NCBI RefSeq assembly: GCF_016907435.1
Contig: NZ_JAFBBZ010000001.1
Span: forward strand, 682,001-746,000
Origin: Nocardioides salarius
GTDB lineage: Bacteria > Actinomycetota > Actinomycetes > Propionibacteriales > Nocardioidaceae
DNA: 64,000 bases
Direction of reading: 5' to 3'
Shown here: positions 8,652 to 17,232 of the stretch, one piece after another
Layout: each line of letters starts with the position of its first letter
How positions within the stretch are numbered: position 1 is the first letter of the stretch
Notes under the pieces: generated by a model
Database searches by the model: none
Told to the model about the DNA's origin: nothing
The model's input: only the letters and a program-made list of their open reading frames with translations
Translations under genes and position numbers: made by a program

Positions 8652-10075
8652 GAGTCGAAGCCGAGGCCGGCGGCGTCGAGGCCGCGCAGCCACAGGTTGC
8701 GCCGGCCGCCGCGGCGGTCGGCGCGGTCGAGCGACCAGCGGGTCAGGTTGATGCCGACCGAGCGCAGCGGCTCGGGAGGGAAGGGCAGGGGGCGCTCGCG
8801 CACCATCCGCAGCCGGGTCCGCTCGGTGTCGGCGCCGTCGAGGAGGTCGAGCACCACCTGGGCGCCGAACCGGGAGGCACCCACGCCGAGCCCGGTGTAG
8901 CCCAGCGCGTAGCCGACGCGGCCCGAGACCGCGGTGCCGAAGAAGGCCGAGAAGCGGGTGCAGGTGTCGATGACCCCGCCCCAGCGGTGCGTGAACCGGA
9001 TGCCGGCCAGCTGCGGGAACGTCTCGAGGAAGTGCTCGGCCAGCAGCCGGTGCGTCTGCTCGCGCTGCTCGAGCGAGGCGTCGATGCGGCTGCCCCAGTG
9101 GTAGACGGCGTCGTAGCCGCCCCACAGGATGCGGTCGTCGCGGGTCAGCCGGTAGTAGTGGAACTGGTTGGCCGCGTCGCCGACGCCCTGGCGCCCCGAC
9201 CACCCGATGGAGGCCAGCTGGTCGGGGGTGAGCGGCTCGGTCATCAGCACGTGGTCGTAGACCGGCACGGTCATCAGCCGCAGCCGGCGGAGCAGCGGCG
9301 GGAAGGCGTTGGTGGCCAGCGCGACCCGGCCCGCGCGCACCCGCCCCGCCCCCTGCGGCCCCAGGGTCGACAGCTCGACGCCGACCCCGGAGCGCTCCAG
9401 TCCGACCACCCTGGTCGACTCGTGCACGACCACGCCGGCCTCCAGGCACGCCCGCCGCAGCCCCCACGCCAGCCGGGCCGGCTCGACGAGCGCCAGGCCG
9501 GTGGGCTCGCTCAGCGCCCCGAGGTACGTCGGTGACGCGACCTGCGCCTGTGCCTCGGCGGCGTCCAGCCAGCTCGCCTCGCCACCGTGCTCGACCAGCG
9601 CGGCGGCCAGCTCCTCCAGCTCGGCGACGTGGTGGGCCCGGGTGGCGACCGTCAGCTCGCCCACCTCGCGCCAGTCGCAGTCGATGCCGAGCGCGGCGAT
9701 GCTGGCCCCGATCTCGCGCAGGTTCTCGGCCCCGAGCCGGTCGAGCCGGTCGAGCTCCTCGGGCCAGCGCTCGAGGCCGTTGCCGAAGCCGTGGGTCAGG
9801 CTGGCGGCGGCGAACCCGCCGTTGCGCCCGCTGCCCTGGCCCCCGCACTCCCCCGCCTCGAGCAGCACCACCGAGGCCGAGGGGTGGCGGGCGCGGGCCA
9901 GCAGGGCGGTCCACAGCCCGGTGTAGCCGCCGCCGACGACGACCAGGTCGGCGCGGGCACGACCGGCCAGGGGCGACAGCGGCGCGGGCCGGTCGGGGTC
10001 GTCGAGCCAGTAGGTGCGTGGCGCGGCGTCGGCCAGGGCACGCTCGACCAGGCCCGGCGAGACCGCTGCCGTCAC
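8648..10075 (-). CDS. FAD-dependent amine oxidase, PuuB-like (DAO family)
   Basis: A 475-residue flavoprotein. The FAD-binding loop is VVVGGGYTGLWTALLA (about residues 45-60), with GECGGQGSGRNGGF next, the pattern of gamma-glutamylputrescine oxidase and other DAO-family oxidases. LGYTGLGVGASRFGAQVV near the C-terminus closes the FAD site. It would oxidise an amine to an aldehyde, passing electrons to oxygen. The GTG start at 10075 overlaps the permease stop in GTGA, making it the last gene of the potDABC operon, so its substrate is probably an imported polyamine or its derivative. A second paralogue lies at 14777. The stop codon lies inside a 22-bp repeat unit. Confidence 0.82.
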   Translation of the reverse strand: MTAAVSPGLVERALADAAPRTYWLDDPDRPAPLSPLAGRARADLVVVGGGYTGLWTALLARARHPSASVVLLEAGECGGQGSGRNGGFAAASLTHGFGNGLERWPEELDRLDRLGAENLREIGASIAALGIDCDWREVGELTVATRAHHVAELEELAAALVEHGGEASWLDAAEAQAQVASPTYLGALSEPTGLALVEPARLAWGLRRACLEAGVVVHESTRVVGLERSGVGVELSTLGPQGAGRVRAGRVALATNAFPPLLRRLRLMTVPVYDHVLMTEPLTPDQLASIGWSGRQGVGDAANQFHYYRLTRDDRILWGGYDAVYHWGSRIDASLEQREQTHRLLAEHFLETFPQLAGIRFTHRWGGVIDTCTRFSAFFGTAVSGRVGYALGYTGLGVGASRFGAQVVLDLLDGADTERTRLRMVRERPLPFPPEPLRSVGINLTRWSLDRADRRGGRRNLWLRGLDAAGLGFDS

Positions 10076-10875
10076 ACCAGCGCCCTGGTGCGCCGGCGGT
10101 TGTTCATCTCCACGCTGACCACGATCGCCACCGAGACCACGAACATCAACGTGCCGACCACGTTGACCTGCATCGGCACCCCGCGCTGGGCGGCGCCCCA
10201 CACGTACATCGGGAACGTCGTGGTGGTGCCGGCGTTGAGGTTGGTGATGATGAAGTCGTCGAAGGACAGCGAGAAGCTCAGCAGCGCCGCACCCAGGATG
10301 CCGGGGAAGACCAGCGGGAAGGTGACCCGGCGGAAGGTCTGCACGGGTGTCGCGTAGAGGTCCATCGCGGCCTGCTCGAGGGTGTCGTCCATCCCGGCCA
10401 GCCGGGAGCGGATGGTGACCACCACGAAGGACAGGCAGAACATGATGTGGGCGATCAGGATGGTCCAGAAGCCGAGCTGGCCGGCGAAGCCCGAGGCGAC
10501 GAAGAGCGCCAGCAGCGAGGAGCCGAGCACGATCTCGGGGGCGGCCATCGGCAGGAAGATCAGCAGGTTGGAGGCCGAGCGGCCGGCGAAGTCGTGGCGC
10601 ACCAGCGCGAAGCCCGCCAGCGTGCCCAGCACCGTGGCCACCAGCGTGGCCAGCAGCCCGATCTGGATCGAGCGGCCCAGCGCCGAGCACATCCCCTCGG
10701 CGGCGCACGGGTTGGCCCAGTTGTCGAGGGTGAAGGCGTCGAAGCGGTAGACGTTGCGGCTCGCGGGGGCGTTGAAGCTCATCAGGACCACCACCGCGAT
10801 CGGCACGAAGGTGTAGACGAGCACCAGCAGCCCGAGCACCAGCACGATCCGCTCGCGGATCCAGCGCGCGGTCAC
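10072..10875 (-). CDS. potC: Polyamine-type ABC transporter permease (PotC-like)
   Basis: A 267-residue inner-membrane permease with about six hydrophobic segments. The cytoplasmic EAA-type loop DDTLEQAAMDLYATPVQTF couples to the ATPase. Sequence order and length match PotC/YdcV permeases for spermidine or putrescine import. The GTG start at 10875 overlaps the TGA of the preceding permease gene (GTGA), and its own stop overlaps the start of the FAD oxidase gene in the same way. Substrate is inferred from family resemblance and from amine-oxidising neighbours. Confidence 0.85.
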   Translation of the reverse strand: MTARWIRERIVLVLGLLVLVYTFVPIAVVVLMSFNAPASRNVYRFDAFTLDNWANPCAAEGMCSALGRSIQIGLLATLVATVLGTLAGFALVRHDFAGRSASNLLIFLPMAAPEIVLGSSLLALFVASGFAGQLGFWTILIAHIMFCLSFVVVTIRSRLAGMDDTLEQAAMDLYATPVQTFRRVTFPLVFPGILGAALLSFSLSFDDFIITNLNAGTTTTFPMYVWGAAQRGVPMQVNVVGTLMFVVSVAIVVSVEMNNRRRTRALV

Positions 10876-11804
10876 AGCAGCTCCTCCGTGCCCGCGCGGC
10901 GTACGTAGAAGAGGACCATCACCACGATGATCACCATCAGCAGCATCGACAGCGCCGCGGCCGAGGGGTAGTCGTTGGCGTCGGTGAACTGGCTCTGGAT
11001 GACCGAGCCGATCATCCGCTGGTTGGGGCTGCCCAGCAGCTGGGCGTTGATGTAGTCGCCCACCGCGGGGATGAAGGTGAGCAGCGTGCCGGAGACGACC
11101 CCGGGCAGCGACAGCGGCCAGGTGACCTTGAAGAACCCGACGAACGGGTGGGCGTAGAGGTCGGAGGAGGCCTCGATCAGCCGCGGGTCGATCTTGTCGA
11201 TGCTGGCGAAGAGCGGCAGCACCATGAACGGCAGGAAGTTGTAGGTCAGCCCCGCCACCACCGCCACCGGCGTGGCCAGCAGCCGGCCGTCGTCGCCGAG
11301 CAGGTGCACCGTCTGCAGCGCGTCGACCACGAAGCCGTCGTCGGCCAGGATCAGCTTCCACGACAGGGTGCGCAGCAGGAAGCTGGTGAAGAACGGGGCG
11401 ATGACCAGCACCAGCATCAGGTTCTTCCAGCGCCCGGCCTTGAACGCGATGGCGTAGGCCAGCACGTAGCCGAGCACCAGGCAGATCAGCGTCGCGACGG
11501 CGCCGTAGGCCAGCGAGCGCACGAACGGCTGCCAGTACTCGCGCAGCGCGTCGACGTAGTTGCTGACGTGGTAGGTCATCTCGTAGCCGCGGAAGTCCGA
11601 GCCCGCCGGGTCGTAGAGGCTGGTCGCGAGCAGCGAGTAGAACGGCACCACGAAGAACAGCGCCAGCCAGGCCAGCGCGGGCAGCAGGAGCAGGTAGCCG
11701 GTCAGGCCCCGCCGCCGCCCGGTCGCGGCGTCCCGGGGTGCTGCCGGCGAGGGGCCCGGCGGCGTGGCCGCCGAGGGCGCGGTCACCGGGGCCGCGCTGA
11801 CCAT
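10872..11804 (-). CDS. potB: Polyamine-type ABC transporter permease (PotB-like)
   Basis: A 310-residue permease. After a proline/alanine-rich N-terminal tail come six or so membrane segments starting at GYLLLLPALAWLALFFVV. The EAA loop reads PRLIEASSDLYAHPFVGF. It pairs with the PotC-like permease to form the membrane channel. The ATG at 11804 was chosen, although the frame stays open further upstream, because it overlaps the ATPase gene stop in TGATG, matching the tight coupling of the rest of the operon. Confidence 0.85.
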   Translation of the reverse strand: MVSAAPVTAPSAATPPGPSPAAPRDAATGRRRGLTGYLLLLPALAWLALFFVVPFYSLLATSLYDPAGSDFRGYEMTYHVSNYVDALREYWQPFVRSLAYGAVATLICLVLGYVLAYAIAFKAGRWKNLMLVLVIAPFFTSFLLRTLSWKLILADDGFVVDALQTVHLLGDDGRLLATPVAVVAGLTYNFLPFMVLPLFASIDKIDPRLIEASSDLYAHPFVGFFKVTWPLSLPGVVSGTLLTFIPAVGDYINAQLLGSPNQRMIGSVIQSQFTDANDYPSAAALSMLLMVIIVVMVLFYVRRAGTEELL

Positions 11805-12985
11805 CAGGCGCTCCCCCGCTGGGCGCCGGCGCTGGCGTCCTGCGAGAAGTCGAGGAGGAAGGCGTACTCGGGGCGCCACGAGAGCTCGACCTGCTCGCCG
11901 GTGGCGAAGAGCCGGCTGCGGCCGGTGTTCTGGGAGAAGACCTGCAGCTCCTGGCCCCAGGGCATCCGCACCAGGTACTGGGTGGAGACCCCGACGAAGC
12001 TGACGTCGGTGACCACCCCGCCGGGGATGGTGTTGCCGGGCGCGTCGAGGCTCTCCCCCGGCTCGCCGACCAGCACCTTCTCGGGCCGGATCCCGATCCA
12101 GCCGCGCTCGCCGTCGGTGTGGGTGCGCGCGGTCGGGACCGACACCGCGATGCCGTGCATGTCGACGGTGGTCAGGTCGGCGTCGCGGCGTACGACGCTG
12201 CCCTCGATGAGGTTGGACTGGCCCAGGAAGTTGGCCACGAAGGTCGAGCGCGGGTTCTCGTAGAGCTGCGCGGGAGCACCCATCTGCTCGATGACGCCCG
12301 CGTTCATCACCGCGACCGTGTCGGCCATCGTCATGGCCTCCTCCTGGTCGTGGGTGACGTGCACGAAGGTCAGGCCCACCTCGGTCTGGATGCGCTTGAG
12401 CTCGATCTGCATCCCGCGGCGCAGCTTGAGGTCGAGCGCGCCGAGCGGCTCGTCGAGCAGCAGCACCTCGGGCTTGTTGATCAGCGCCCGGGCCAGCGCG
12501 ACGCGCTGCTGCTGGCCGCCGGAGAGCTGCACCGGCTTCTTGCGGGCCTGGCTGCCGAGCTCGACGAGGTCGAGCATGTCGCGCACCTGGGTGTCGACGT
12601 CCTTGGTGCGGCGCCGGCGCAGCCCGAAGGCGACGTTCTCGTAGATGTCGAGGTGGGGGAAGAGCGCGTAGCTCTGGAAGACGGTGTTGACCGGGCGCCG
12701 GTAGGGCTTGGCGTGGGTGATGTCGGCGCCGGCCAGCGTGATCGAGCCGGAGGTCGGCGTCTCGAGCCCGGCCACCATCCGCAGCGTCGTGGTCTTGCCG
12801 CAGCCCGAGGGGCCCAGCAGCGCGAAGAACGAGCCGCGCGGCACGTCGAGGTCGAGCTCGCGCACCGCGGTGAAGGTCGCGAACTCCTTGGTCACCGCGC
12901 GCAGCCGCAGCCCCTCGTACGACGCGTGGTCGCCGTCGCGGGGCCCGCCCGGGCCGGCGCTGGTCTGGTCAGCCACCTGTGACAT
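11804..12985 (-). CDS. potA: Polyamine-type ABC transporter ATP-binding protein (PotA-like)
   Basis: A 393-residue ATPase. Walker A is GPSGCGKTT (58-66), the Q-loop is NTVFQSYALFP, the ABC signature LSGGQ lies at 154-158 and Walker B LLLDEP at 175-180. H of VTHDQEEA is the switch histidine. The C-terminal 120 residues form a TOBE domain (IGIRPEKVLVGE), usual for PotA/FbpC-type importers. It energises uptake through the PotB/PotC-like permeases. The start overlaps the end of the binding-protein gene by 17 nt. The order here (binding protein, ATPase, permease, permease) differs from E. coli potABCD but is common in other bacteria. Confidence 0.9.
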   Translation of the reverse strand: MSQVADQTSAGPGGPRDGDHASYEGLRLRAVTKEFATFTAVRELDLDVPRGSFFALLGPSGCGKTTTLRMVAGLETPTSGSITLAGADITHAKPYRRPVNTVFQSYALFPHLDIYENVAFGLRRRRTKDVDTQVRDMLDLVELGSQARKKPVQLSGGQQQRVALARALINKPEVLLLDEPLGALDLKLRRGMQIELKRIQTEVGLTFVHVTHDQEEAMTMADTVAVMNAGVIEQMGAPAQLYENPRSTFVANFLGQSNLIEGSVVRRDADLTTVDMHGIAVSVPTARTHTDGERGWIGIRPEKVLVGEPGESLDAPGNTIPGGVVTDVSFVGVSTQYLVRMPWGQELQVFSQNTGRSRLFATGEQVELSWRPEYAFLLDFSQDASAGAQRGSA

Positions 12986-14162
12986 CGGCGAACTCTCCTT
13001 CGTACTGCGTCGTCTGGCGGTCGTCGAGCGGCATGAAGTCGAAGGTGGCCGCGAGCGCCTCGTCGCTGGGGAAGATCAGCTCGTTGTCGACCAGCGACGG
13101 GTCGACCTGCTCCATGGCCTCGCGGGCACCCCTGACCGGGCAGATGTAGTTGACCCAGGCGGCGAGCCTGGCGGCGACCTCGGGCTCGTAGTAGTAGTCG
13201 ATCCACTGCTCGGCGTTGGCGGTGTGGGTGGCCAGGTTGGGCACCAGCATGTTGTCGCTCCACAGCACCAGCCCCTCCTCCGGCGTGACGAACTTGATGT
13301 CGGGGTTCTCGAACTGCAGCTGGATGACGTCGCCCGACCACGCCTCGCAGGCGTAGATGTTCCCGGCGGCGAGGTCCTGGGTGTAGTCGTTGCCGGTGAA
13401 GGCGCGCACCTGGCCGCTGGCCACCACCTCGCGCAGCCGGTCGATGGCCACGCCCCACTGGTCGTCGGTGAAGTCGCGGGGGTCGGCGCCGGTGACGGCG
13501 AGCAGGAACGACATCGTGTCGCGCATCTCGGTGAGCAGGGTGACGCGGCCCTTGAGGTCGGAGCGGGTCAACAGCTCCTCGAAGCTGCCGACCTCCCCGG
13601 TCTTGGCGGCGTTGTAGGCGATGCCGGTCAGGCCGGTCTGCCACGGCGCGTGGTAGGTCAGGTCGGGGTCCCACTGCCGCTCGCGCAGCGGGTCGATGAG
13701 GTTGGCGTGCAGGTTGGGGACCCGGTCGGGGTCGAGGGGCTGGACCCAGCCCAGCCCGATCATCCGGGCGGCCATCCAGTCGGTGAGCATCACCAGGTCG
13801 CGGTCGATGGGCTGGCAGCTGCCGAGCTGGTTGCGCACCTTGGCGTAGAACTCGGCGTTGTCGTTGACGTCGTCGGTGTAGGCGACCTCGATGCCGGTGC
13901 GGCGCTGGAAGGTCTGGAAGGTGCCCTCCTCCTTGCGCCGCGGGTCGATGTACTGCGGCCAGTTCGAGATGACCAGCCGGCGCTCGGCCTCGGACACGTC
14001 GGCGGCGGCGCAGGCGGCGGGGTCCTGCCGGGCGCCGGCGACCTCGAAGAGCGGCAGCTTGAGGGCGGCGGCGCTGAGCCCGGCGAACGCCAGCACGCCC
14101 CCGCCGCGCAGCAGCCCCCGGCGCGTGACCGGCGGGCGTCCAGGTCCTCGTTCTCCTGACAT
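12969..14162 (-). CDS. potD: Polyamine-type extracellular binding protein (PotD-like) with Tat signal
   Basis: A 397-residue substrate-binding protein. The N-terminus (VTRRGLLRGGGVLAFAGLSA) carries a twin-arginine signal, so export of the folded protein by Tat is likely. The mature part begins with LVISNWPQYID, close to the ISNWPxYI pattern of PotD/PotF. TGLTGIAYN and EAWSGDVIQLQFENPDIKFV are binding-domain landmarks. The ATG at 14162 is preceded by AGGAGGG; an upstream in-frame start is less likely because it would place the Tat motif too deep. It leads the potD-potA-potB-potC-oxidase operon and is divergent from the Lrp/AsnC regulator. The ligand may be putrescine, spermidine or another cationic amine. 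Confidence 0.87.
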   Translation of the reverse strand: MSGERGPGRPPVTRRGLLRGGGVLAFAGLSAAALKLPLFEVAGARQDPAACAAADVSEAERRLVISNWPQYIDPRRKEEGTFQTFQRRTGIEVAYTDDVNDNAEFYAKVRNQLGSCQPIDRDLVMLTDWMAARMIGLGWVQPLDPDRVPNLHANLIDPLRERQWDPDLTYHAPWQTGLTGIAYNAAKTGEVGSFEELLTRSDLKGRVTLLTEMRDTMSFLLAVTGADPRDFTDDQWGVAIDRLREVVASGQVRAFTGNDYTQDLAAGNIYACEAWSGDVIQLQFENPDIKFVTPEEGLVLWSDNMLVPNLATHTANAEQWIDYYYEPEVAARLAAWVNYICPVRGAREAMEQVDPSLVDNELIFPSDEALAATFDFMPLDDRQTTQYEGEFADVTGG

Positions 14163-14318
14163 GACCCTCCTGTCGTCCGATGGGTCGGATCGTGCCACTT
14201 CGACACCATGACGACAAGCGATTCCGTCGATCAGAAACATGATCGCAACGAAATCCATCGGATCTCGATCTGCAGAGAACCTTTCCGGCAGGGACGACCA
14301 GACCGGTAGGTTCCTCCC
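14163..14318. promoter_or_regulatory. Divergent regulatory region between potD and the Lrp/AsnC gene
   Basis: A 156-bp spacer, less GC-rich than its surroundings. It holds CATGATCGCAACGAAATC at 14238-14255, the reverse complement of the GATTTCG-N4-GATCRTG element seen upstream of the aminotransferase. A partial copy, GATTCCGTCGATCA, lies at 14220-14233. Multiple closely spaced sites next to the regulator's own gene fit Lrp-type autoregulation. Confidence 0.5.
14238..14255 (-). promoter_or_regulatory. Putative operator, GATTTCG-N4-GATCATG
   Basis: Minus-strand sequence GATTTCGTTGCGATCATG, 15 of 18 bases identical to the element at 4429-4446. It lies 64 bp before the regulator start and 76 bp before potD. 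Confidence 0.45.
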
Positions 14319-14792
14319 ATGAGCCCCCGCAGCGAGCGCCCCGCCACGCCCCTCGACGACGTCTCCAAGGCCATCATCGAGCAGCTCCAGCAGGACGGAC
14401 GTCGCTCGTACGCCGCCATCGGCAAGGTCGTGGGCCTCTCGGAGGCCGCCGTGCGCCAGCGGGTGCAGCGCCTCGTCGAGGGCGGGGTGATGCAGGTCGT
14501 GGCGGTCACCGACCCGCTCGAGCTCGGCTTCGCCCGCCAGGCGATGGTGGGGGTCCGGGTCAGCGGCCCCCTCGAGCCGGTCGCCGACGCGCTGGCCGAG
14601 ATCGCCGAGGTCGACTACGTCGTGATCACCGCCGGCTCCTACGACCTGCTCGCCGAGGTGGTCGCCGAGAGCGACGAGGGCCTGCTCGAGCTGATCTCGC
14701 AGCGGATCCGCACCATCGAGGGCGTCGTGGCGACCGAGACCTTCATGTACCTCCAGCTGCGCAAGCAGACCTACTCGTGGGGTGTGCGCTGA
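14319..14792 (+). CDS. Lrp/AsnC-family transcriptional regulator
   Basis: A 157-residue regulator. The N-terminal helix-turn-helix runs DVSKAIIEQLQQDGRRSYAA followed by IGKVVGLSEAAVRQRVQRL. The C-terminal half is a RAM/AsnC ligand-binding domain (VADALAEIAEVDYVVITAGSYDLLAEVV) that usually senses an amino acid or amine and forms octamers. It is divergent from the potD operon and overlaps the following FAD oxidase gene, so it probably controls uptake and oxidation of the same substrate. A shared element in three divergent promoters may be its binding site. The effector is unknown. Confidence 0.9.
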   Translation: MSPRSERPATPLDDVSKAIIEQLQQDGRRSYAAIGKVVGLSEAAVRQRVQRLVEGGVMQVVAVTDPLELGFARQAMVGVRVSGPLEPVADALAEIAEVDYVVITAGSYDLLAEVVAESDEGLLELISQRIRTIEGVVATETFMYLQLRKQTYSWGVR

Positions 14793-16213
14793 GCGCGCCC
14801 GCCTCCCCGGCCGAGGACTACGGGTCGCTGTCGCTGTGGCACGCCACGGCCGACGACGACTGGGCCCCGCGCGCCGCGCTGGACGGCGACCTCGACGTCG
14901 ACGTGGCCGTCGTGGGCGCCGGCCTGACCGGCCTGTGGACGGCGCACTACCTCGCCGAGGCCGACCCGGCGCTGCGGATCGCGGTGCTCGAGGCCGAGGT
15001 GGCCGGGTACGGCGCGTCGGGACGCAACGGCGGCTGGTGCTCGGCGCTCTTCCCCGCCTCCCCCGGCATGTTGGCAGCGCTGCCTCGCGCCGACGGGCAA
15101 CCGCACGGGCGCGAGGGGGCGCTGGCCCAGCACGCCGCGATGCGGGCGAGCATCGACGAGGTCGCCCGGGCCGCGGCCGGGGAGGGCATCGAGGCCCAGC
15201 TCGCCAAGGGCGGCACCATCACCCTGGCCCGCGGCCCCGCCCAGCTGGCCCGTGCCCGGGCCGAGGTCGCGCACGCCCGTGCCTGGGGTCGCGACGAGGA
15301 CGACCTGCGCCTGCTCGACCGGGCCGGTGCCGAGGAGGTCGTGCGGGCCGACGGCACCGTCGGCGCGACGTACACGCCCGACTGCGCGGCGCTGCACCCG
15401 GCGCGGCTGGTGCGCGGCCTGGCCCGGGCGGTGGAGCGCCGCGGCGTGCGGGTGCTCGAGCGGACCCCCGTCACCGCGATCGCGCCGGGTCGCTGCACGA
15501 CCCCGCACGGTGTCGTGCGCGCCGACGTGGTCGTGCGGGCCACCGAGGGCTACACGCCGCGCCTGCCCGGGCACGAGCGCGACGTCGTGCCCGTCTACTC
15601 CCTGGTGATCGCCACCGAGCCGCTGCCCGACGCGGCCTGGGACGAGATCGGCCTGGCCCGGCGCGAGACGTTGACCGACCACCGCCACCTCATCGTCTAC
15701 GGCCAGCGCACCGCCGACGGCCGCCTGGTCTTCGGCGGCCGCGGCGCGCCCTACCACCTCGGCTCGGCGGTCCGCCCCGGCCACGACCGCGACCCGCGCG
15801 TGCACGCCCGGCTGCTGGCGACCCTGCACGAGTTGTTCCCGGTGCTGGGCCGCGGGGCCGGGGTGCGGGTCACCCACGCCTGGGGCGGCCCGCTGGGCAT
15901 CCCCCGCGACTGGTGCGCCTCGGTGGGGCTGGACCGTGCCAGCGGACTGGCCTGGGCGGGCGGGTACGTCGGCGACGGCGTGGCCACCACCAACCTGGCC
16001 GGGCGCACCCTGCGCGACCTCGTGCTCGGCCACGACACCGACCTGACCGGCCTGCCCTGGGTGGGCCACCGCTCGCCGCGCTGGGAGCCCGAGCCGCTGC
16101 GCTGGCTGGGCATCAACGCCGGCCTGCGCGCGACCACCCTCGCCGACGCCGAGGAGTCGCTGACCGGGCGCGCCTCCCTCGTCGCGCGCGCCGTCGCGCC
16201 GCTGCTCGGCTGA
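14777..16213 (+). CDS. FAD-dependent amine oxidase, PuuB-like (DAO family), second copy
   Basis: A protein of about 478 residues with FAD loop VVGAGLTGLWTAHYLAEAD and SGRNGGW, like gamma-glutamylputrescine oxidase and the paralogue at 8648-10075. SLWHATADDDW near the N-terminus is typical of this subgroup. AGGYVGDGVATTNLAGRTL closes the FAD site. No ATG is available: GTG at 14777 overlaps the regulator gene by 16 nt, and CTG at 14789 would give a CTGA overlap, so the exact start is uncertain. Either way translation is coupled to the regulator. DDAH lies 26 nt downstream. It probably oxidises an amine entering through the Pot-type transporter or released by DDAH. Confidence 0.8.
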   Translation: MGCALSAPASPAEDYGSLSLWHATADDDWAPRAALDGDLDVDVAVVGAGLTGLWTAHYLAEADPALRIAVLEAEVAGYGASGRNGGWCSALFPASPGMLAALPRADGQPHGREGALAQHAAMRASIDEVARAAAGEGIEAQLAKGGTITLARGPAQLARARAEVAHARAWGRDEDDLRLLDRAGAEEVVRADGTVGATYTPDCAALHPARLVRGLARAVERRGVRVLERTPVTAIAPGRCTTPHGVVRADVVVRATEGYTPRLPGHERDVVPVYSLVIATEPLPDAAWDEIGLARRETLTDHRHLIVYGQRTADGRLVFGGRGAPYHLGSAVRPGHDRDPRVHARLLATLHELFPVLGRGAGVRVTHAWGGPLGIPRDWCASVGLDRASGLAWAGGYVGDGVATTNLAGRTLRDLVLGHDTDLTGLPWVGHRSPRWEPEPLRWLGINAGLRATTLADAEESLTGRASLVARAVAPLLG

Positions 16214-16239
16214 GCCGCGCCGAGGGGCAGGATGGACCC

Positions 16240-17016
16240 ATGAGGAAGCTCGCCCTGGTCCGCCGCCCCGGCCCGCGCCTGGCCGACGGCATCGTGACCC
16301 ACATCGACCGCTCCCCCGTCGACCTCGACCTGGCGCTGCGCCAGTGGGAGGAGTACGTCGAGGCGCTGCACGACCACGGCTGGCAGAGCGTCGAGGTCGA
16401 CCCGGCCGACGAGTGCCCCGACGCCGTCTTCGTCGAGGACACCGTCGTCGTCTACGACGACCTGGCCGTCGTCGCCCGCCCGGGCGCCGACGAGCGCAAG
16501 CCCGAGACGCCCGCGGCCGAGGAGGCACTGCGCCGGCTCGGCTACCGCATCGCCCGCATCGAGACGCCCGAGACCCTCGACGGCGGAGACGTGCTCAAGC
16601 ACGACGGCACCGTGTGGGTGGGGCTCGGTGGGCGCACCACCCCCGGGGCCGTCGACCAGCTCCGGACGCTGCTGGCCCCGCTGGGCGCGCACGTGGTCGG
16701 CGTACCGCTGGCCAAGGTGCTGCACCTGAAGTCGGCCGTCACCGCGCTGCCCGACGGCACCGTCGTGGGCTGGGACCCGGTCGTCGACGACGCCTCGGTC
16801 TGGGAGTCCTACCTGCCCGTGCCCGAGGAGCCAGGCGCCCACGTGGTGCTGCTCGACGAGGCCACGGTGCTGATGTCGACCAGCGCTCCCCGCACCAGGG
16901 CGCTCTTCGAGGAGCGCGGGCTGCGGGTGGTCGCCGTCGACATGAGCGAGTACGAGAAGCTCGAGGGCTGCGTGACCTGCCTGTCGGTGCGCCTGCGCGG
17001 GGCGCCGACGGCCTGA
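16240..17016 (+). CDS. ddaH: Dimethylarginine dimethylaminohydrolase
   Basis: A 258-residue member of the guanidino-group-modifying (pentein) superfamily, matching DDAH, which hydrolyses N-methylated arginines to citrulline and methylamines. Substrate-carboxylate and guanidine-binding regions are CPDAVFVEDTVVV (59-71) and LDGGDVLK (113-120). Catalytic histidine is H162 in VLHLKSAVT. The nucleophile is C247 in GCVTCLSVRL. ATG 16240 follows a GGGGCAGG stretch; an ATG 8 nt earlier is out of frame. It shares a strand and probable transcript with the Lrp regulator and the FAD oxidase, linking methylarginine breakdown to the amine module. Arginine deiminase or agmatine deiminase are less likely because of the shorter length and the CxxC ending. 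Confidence 0.87.
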   Translation: MRKLALVRRPGPRLADGIVTHIDRSPVDLDLALRQWEEYVEALHDHGWQSVEVDPADECPDAVFVEDTVVVYDDLAVVARPGADERKPETPAAEEALRRLGYRIARIETPETLDGGDVLKHDGTVWVGLGGRTTPGAVDQLRTLLAPLGAHVVGVPLAKVLHLKSAVTALPDGTVVGWDPVVDDASVWESYLPVPEEPGAHVVLLDEATVLMSTSAPRTRALFEERGLRVVAVDMSEYEKLEGCVTCLSVRLRGAPTA

Positions 17017-17037
17017 GCCGGCCGCTGCGGGCCCGCC

Positions 17038-17057
17038 ACCGGGACCGCCGTCCCGGT
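17038..17057 (+). terminator. Short GC hairpin after ddaH
   Basis: ACCGGGAC and GTCCCGGT form a perfect 8-bp stem with a CGCC loop, 21 nt after the ddaH stop. There is no U-run, so termination strength is uncertain. Its 3' arm overlaps the left arm of the larger inverted repeat at 17053-17112, so the two structures cannot form at once. Confidence 0.5.
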
Positions 17058-17112
17058 TCGTCGATCGGTTGATCAACGCGCTCGCCCATTGGTCAACCGG
17101 TCGACGAACCGG
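17053..17112. repeat. Long imperfect inverted repeat, 24-bp arms with 12-bp loop
   Basis: Left arm 17053-17076 (CCGGTTCGTCGATCGG...) pairs with right arm 17089-17112 (...GGTCGACGAACCGG). Twenty-two of 24 positions are complementary, and the other two can form G-U pairs in RNA. Smaller palindromes such as GTTGATCAAC lie inside. It lies between ddaH and the RIO-type kinase. It could be an operator for a dimeric repressor, a terminator, or a leader structure of the kinase transcript. Confidence 0.75.
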
Positions 17113-17232
17113 CGACGTGGGGTCCTGGCCGGGGGTGGAGGCGAAAATCCGTTGCGGCGCGCCGACCCGGACCTCCACCCTGGACCGGAGCAGCACGGCG
17201 TACGAGCCGTGCGACATCGAGAGGAGCGTGAC

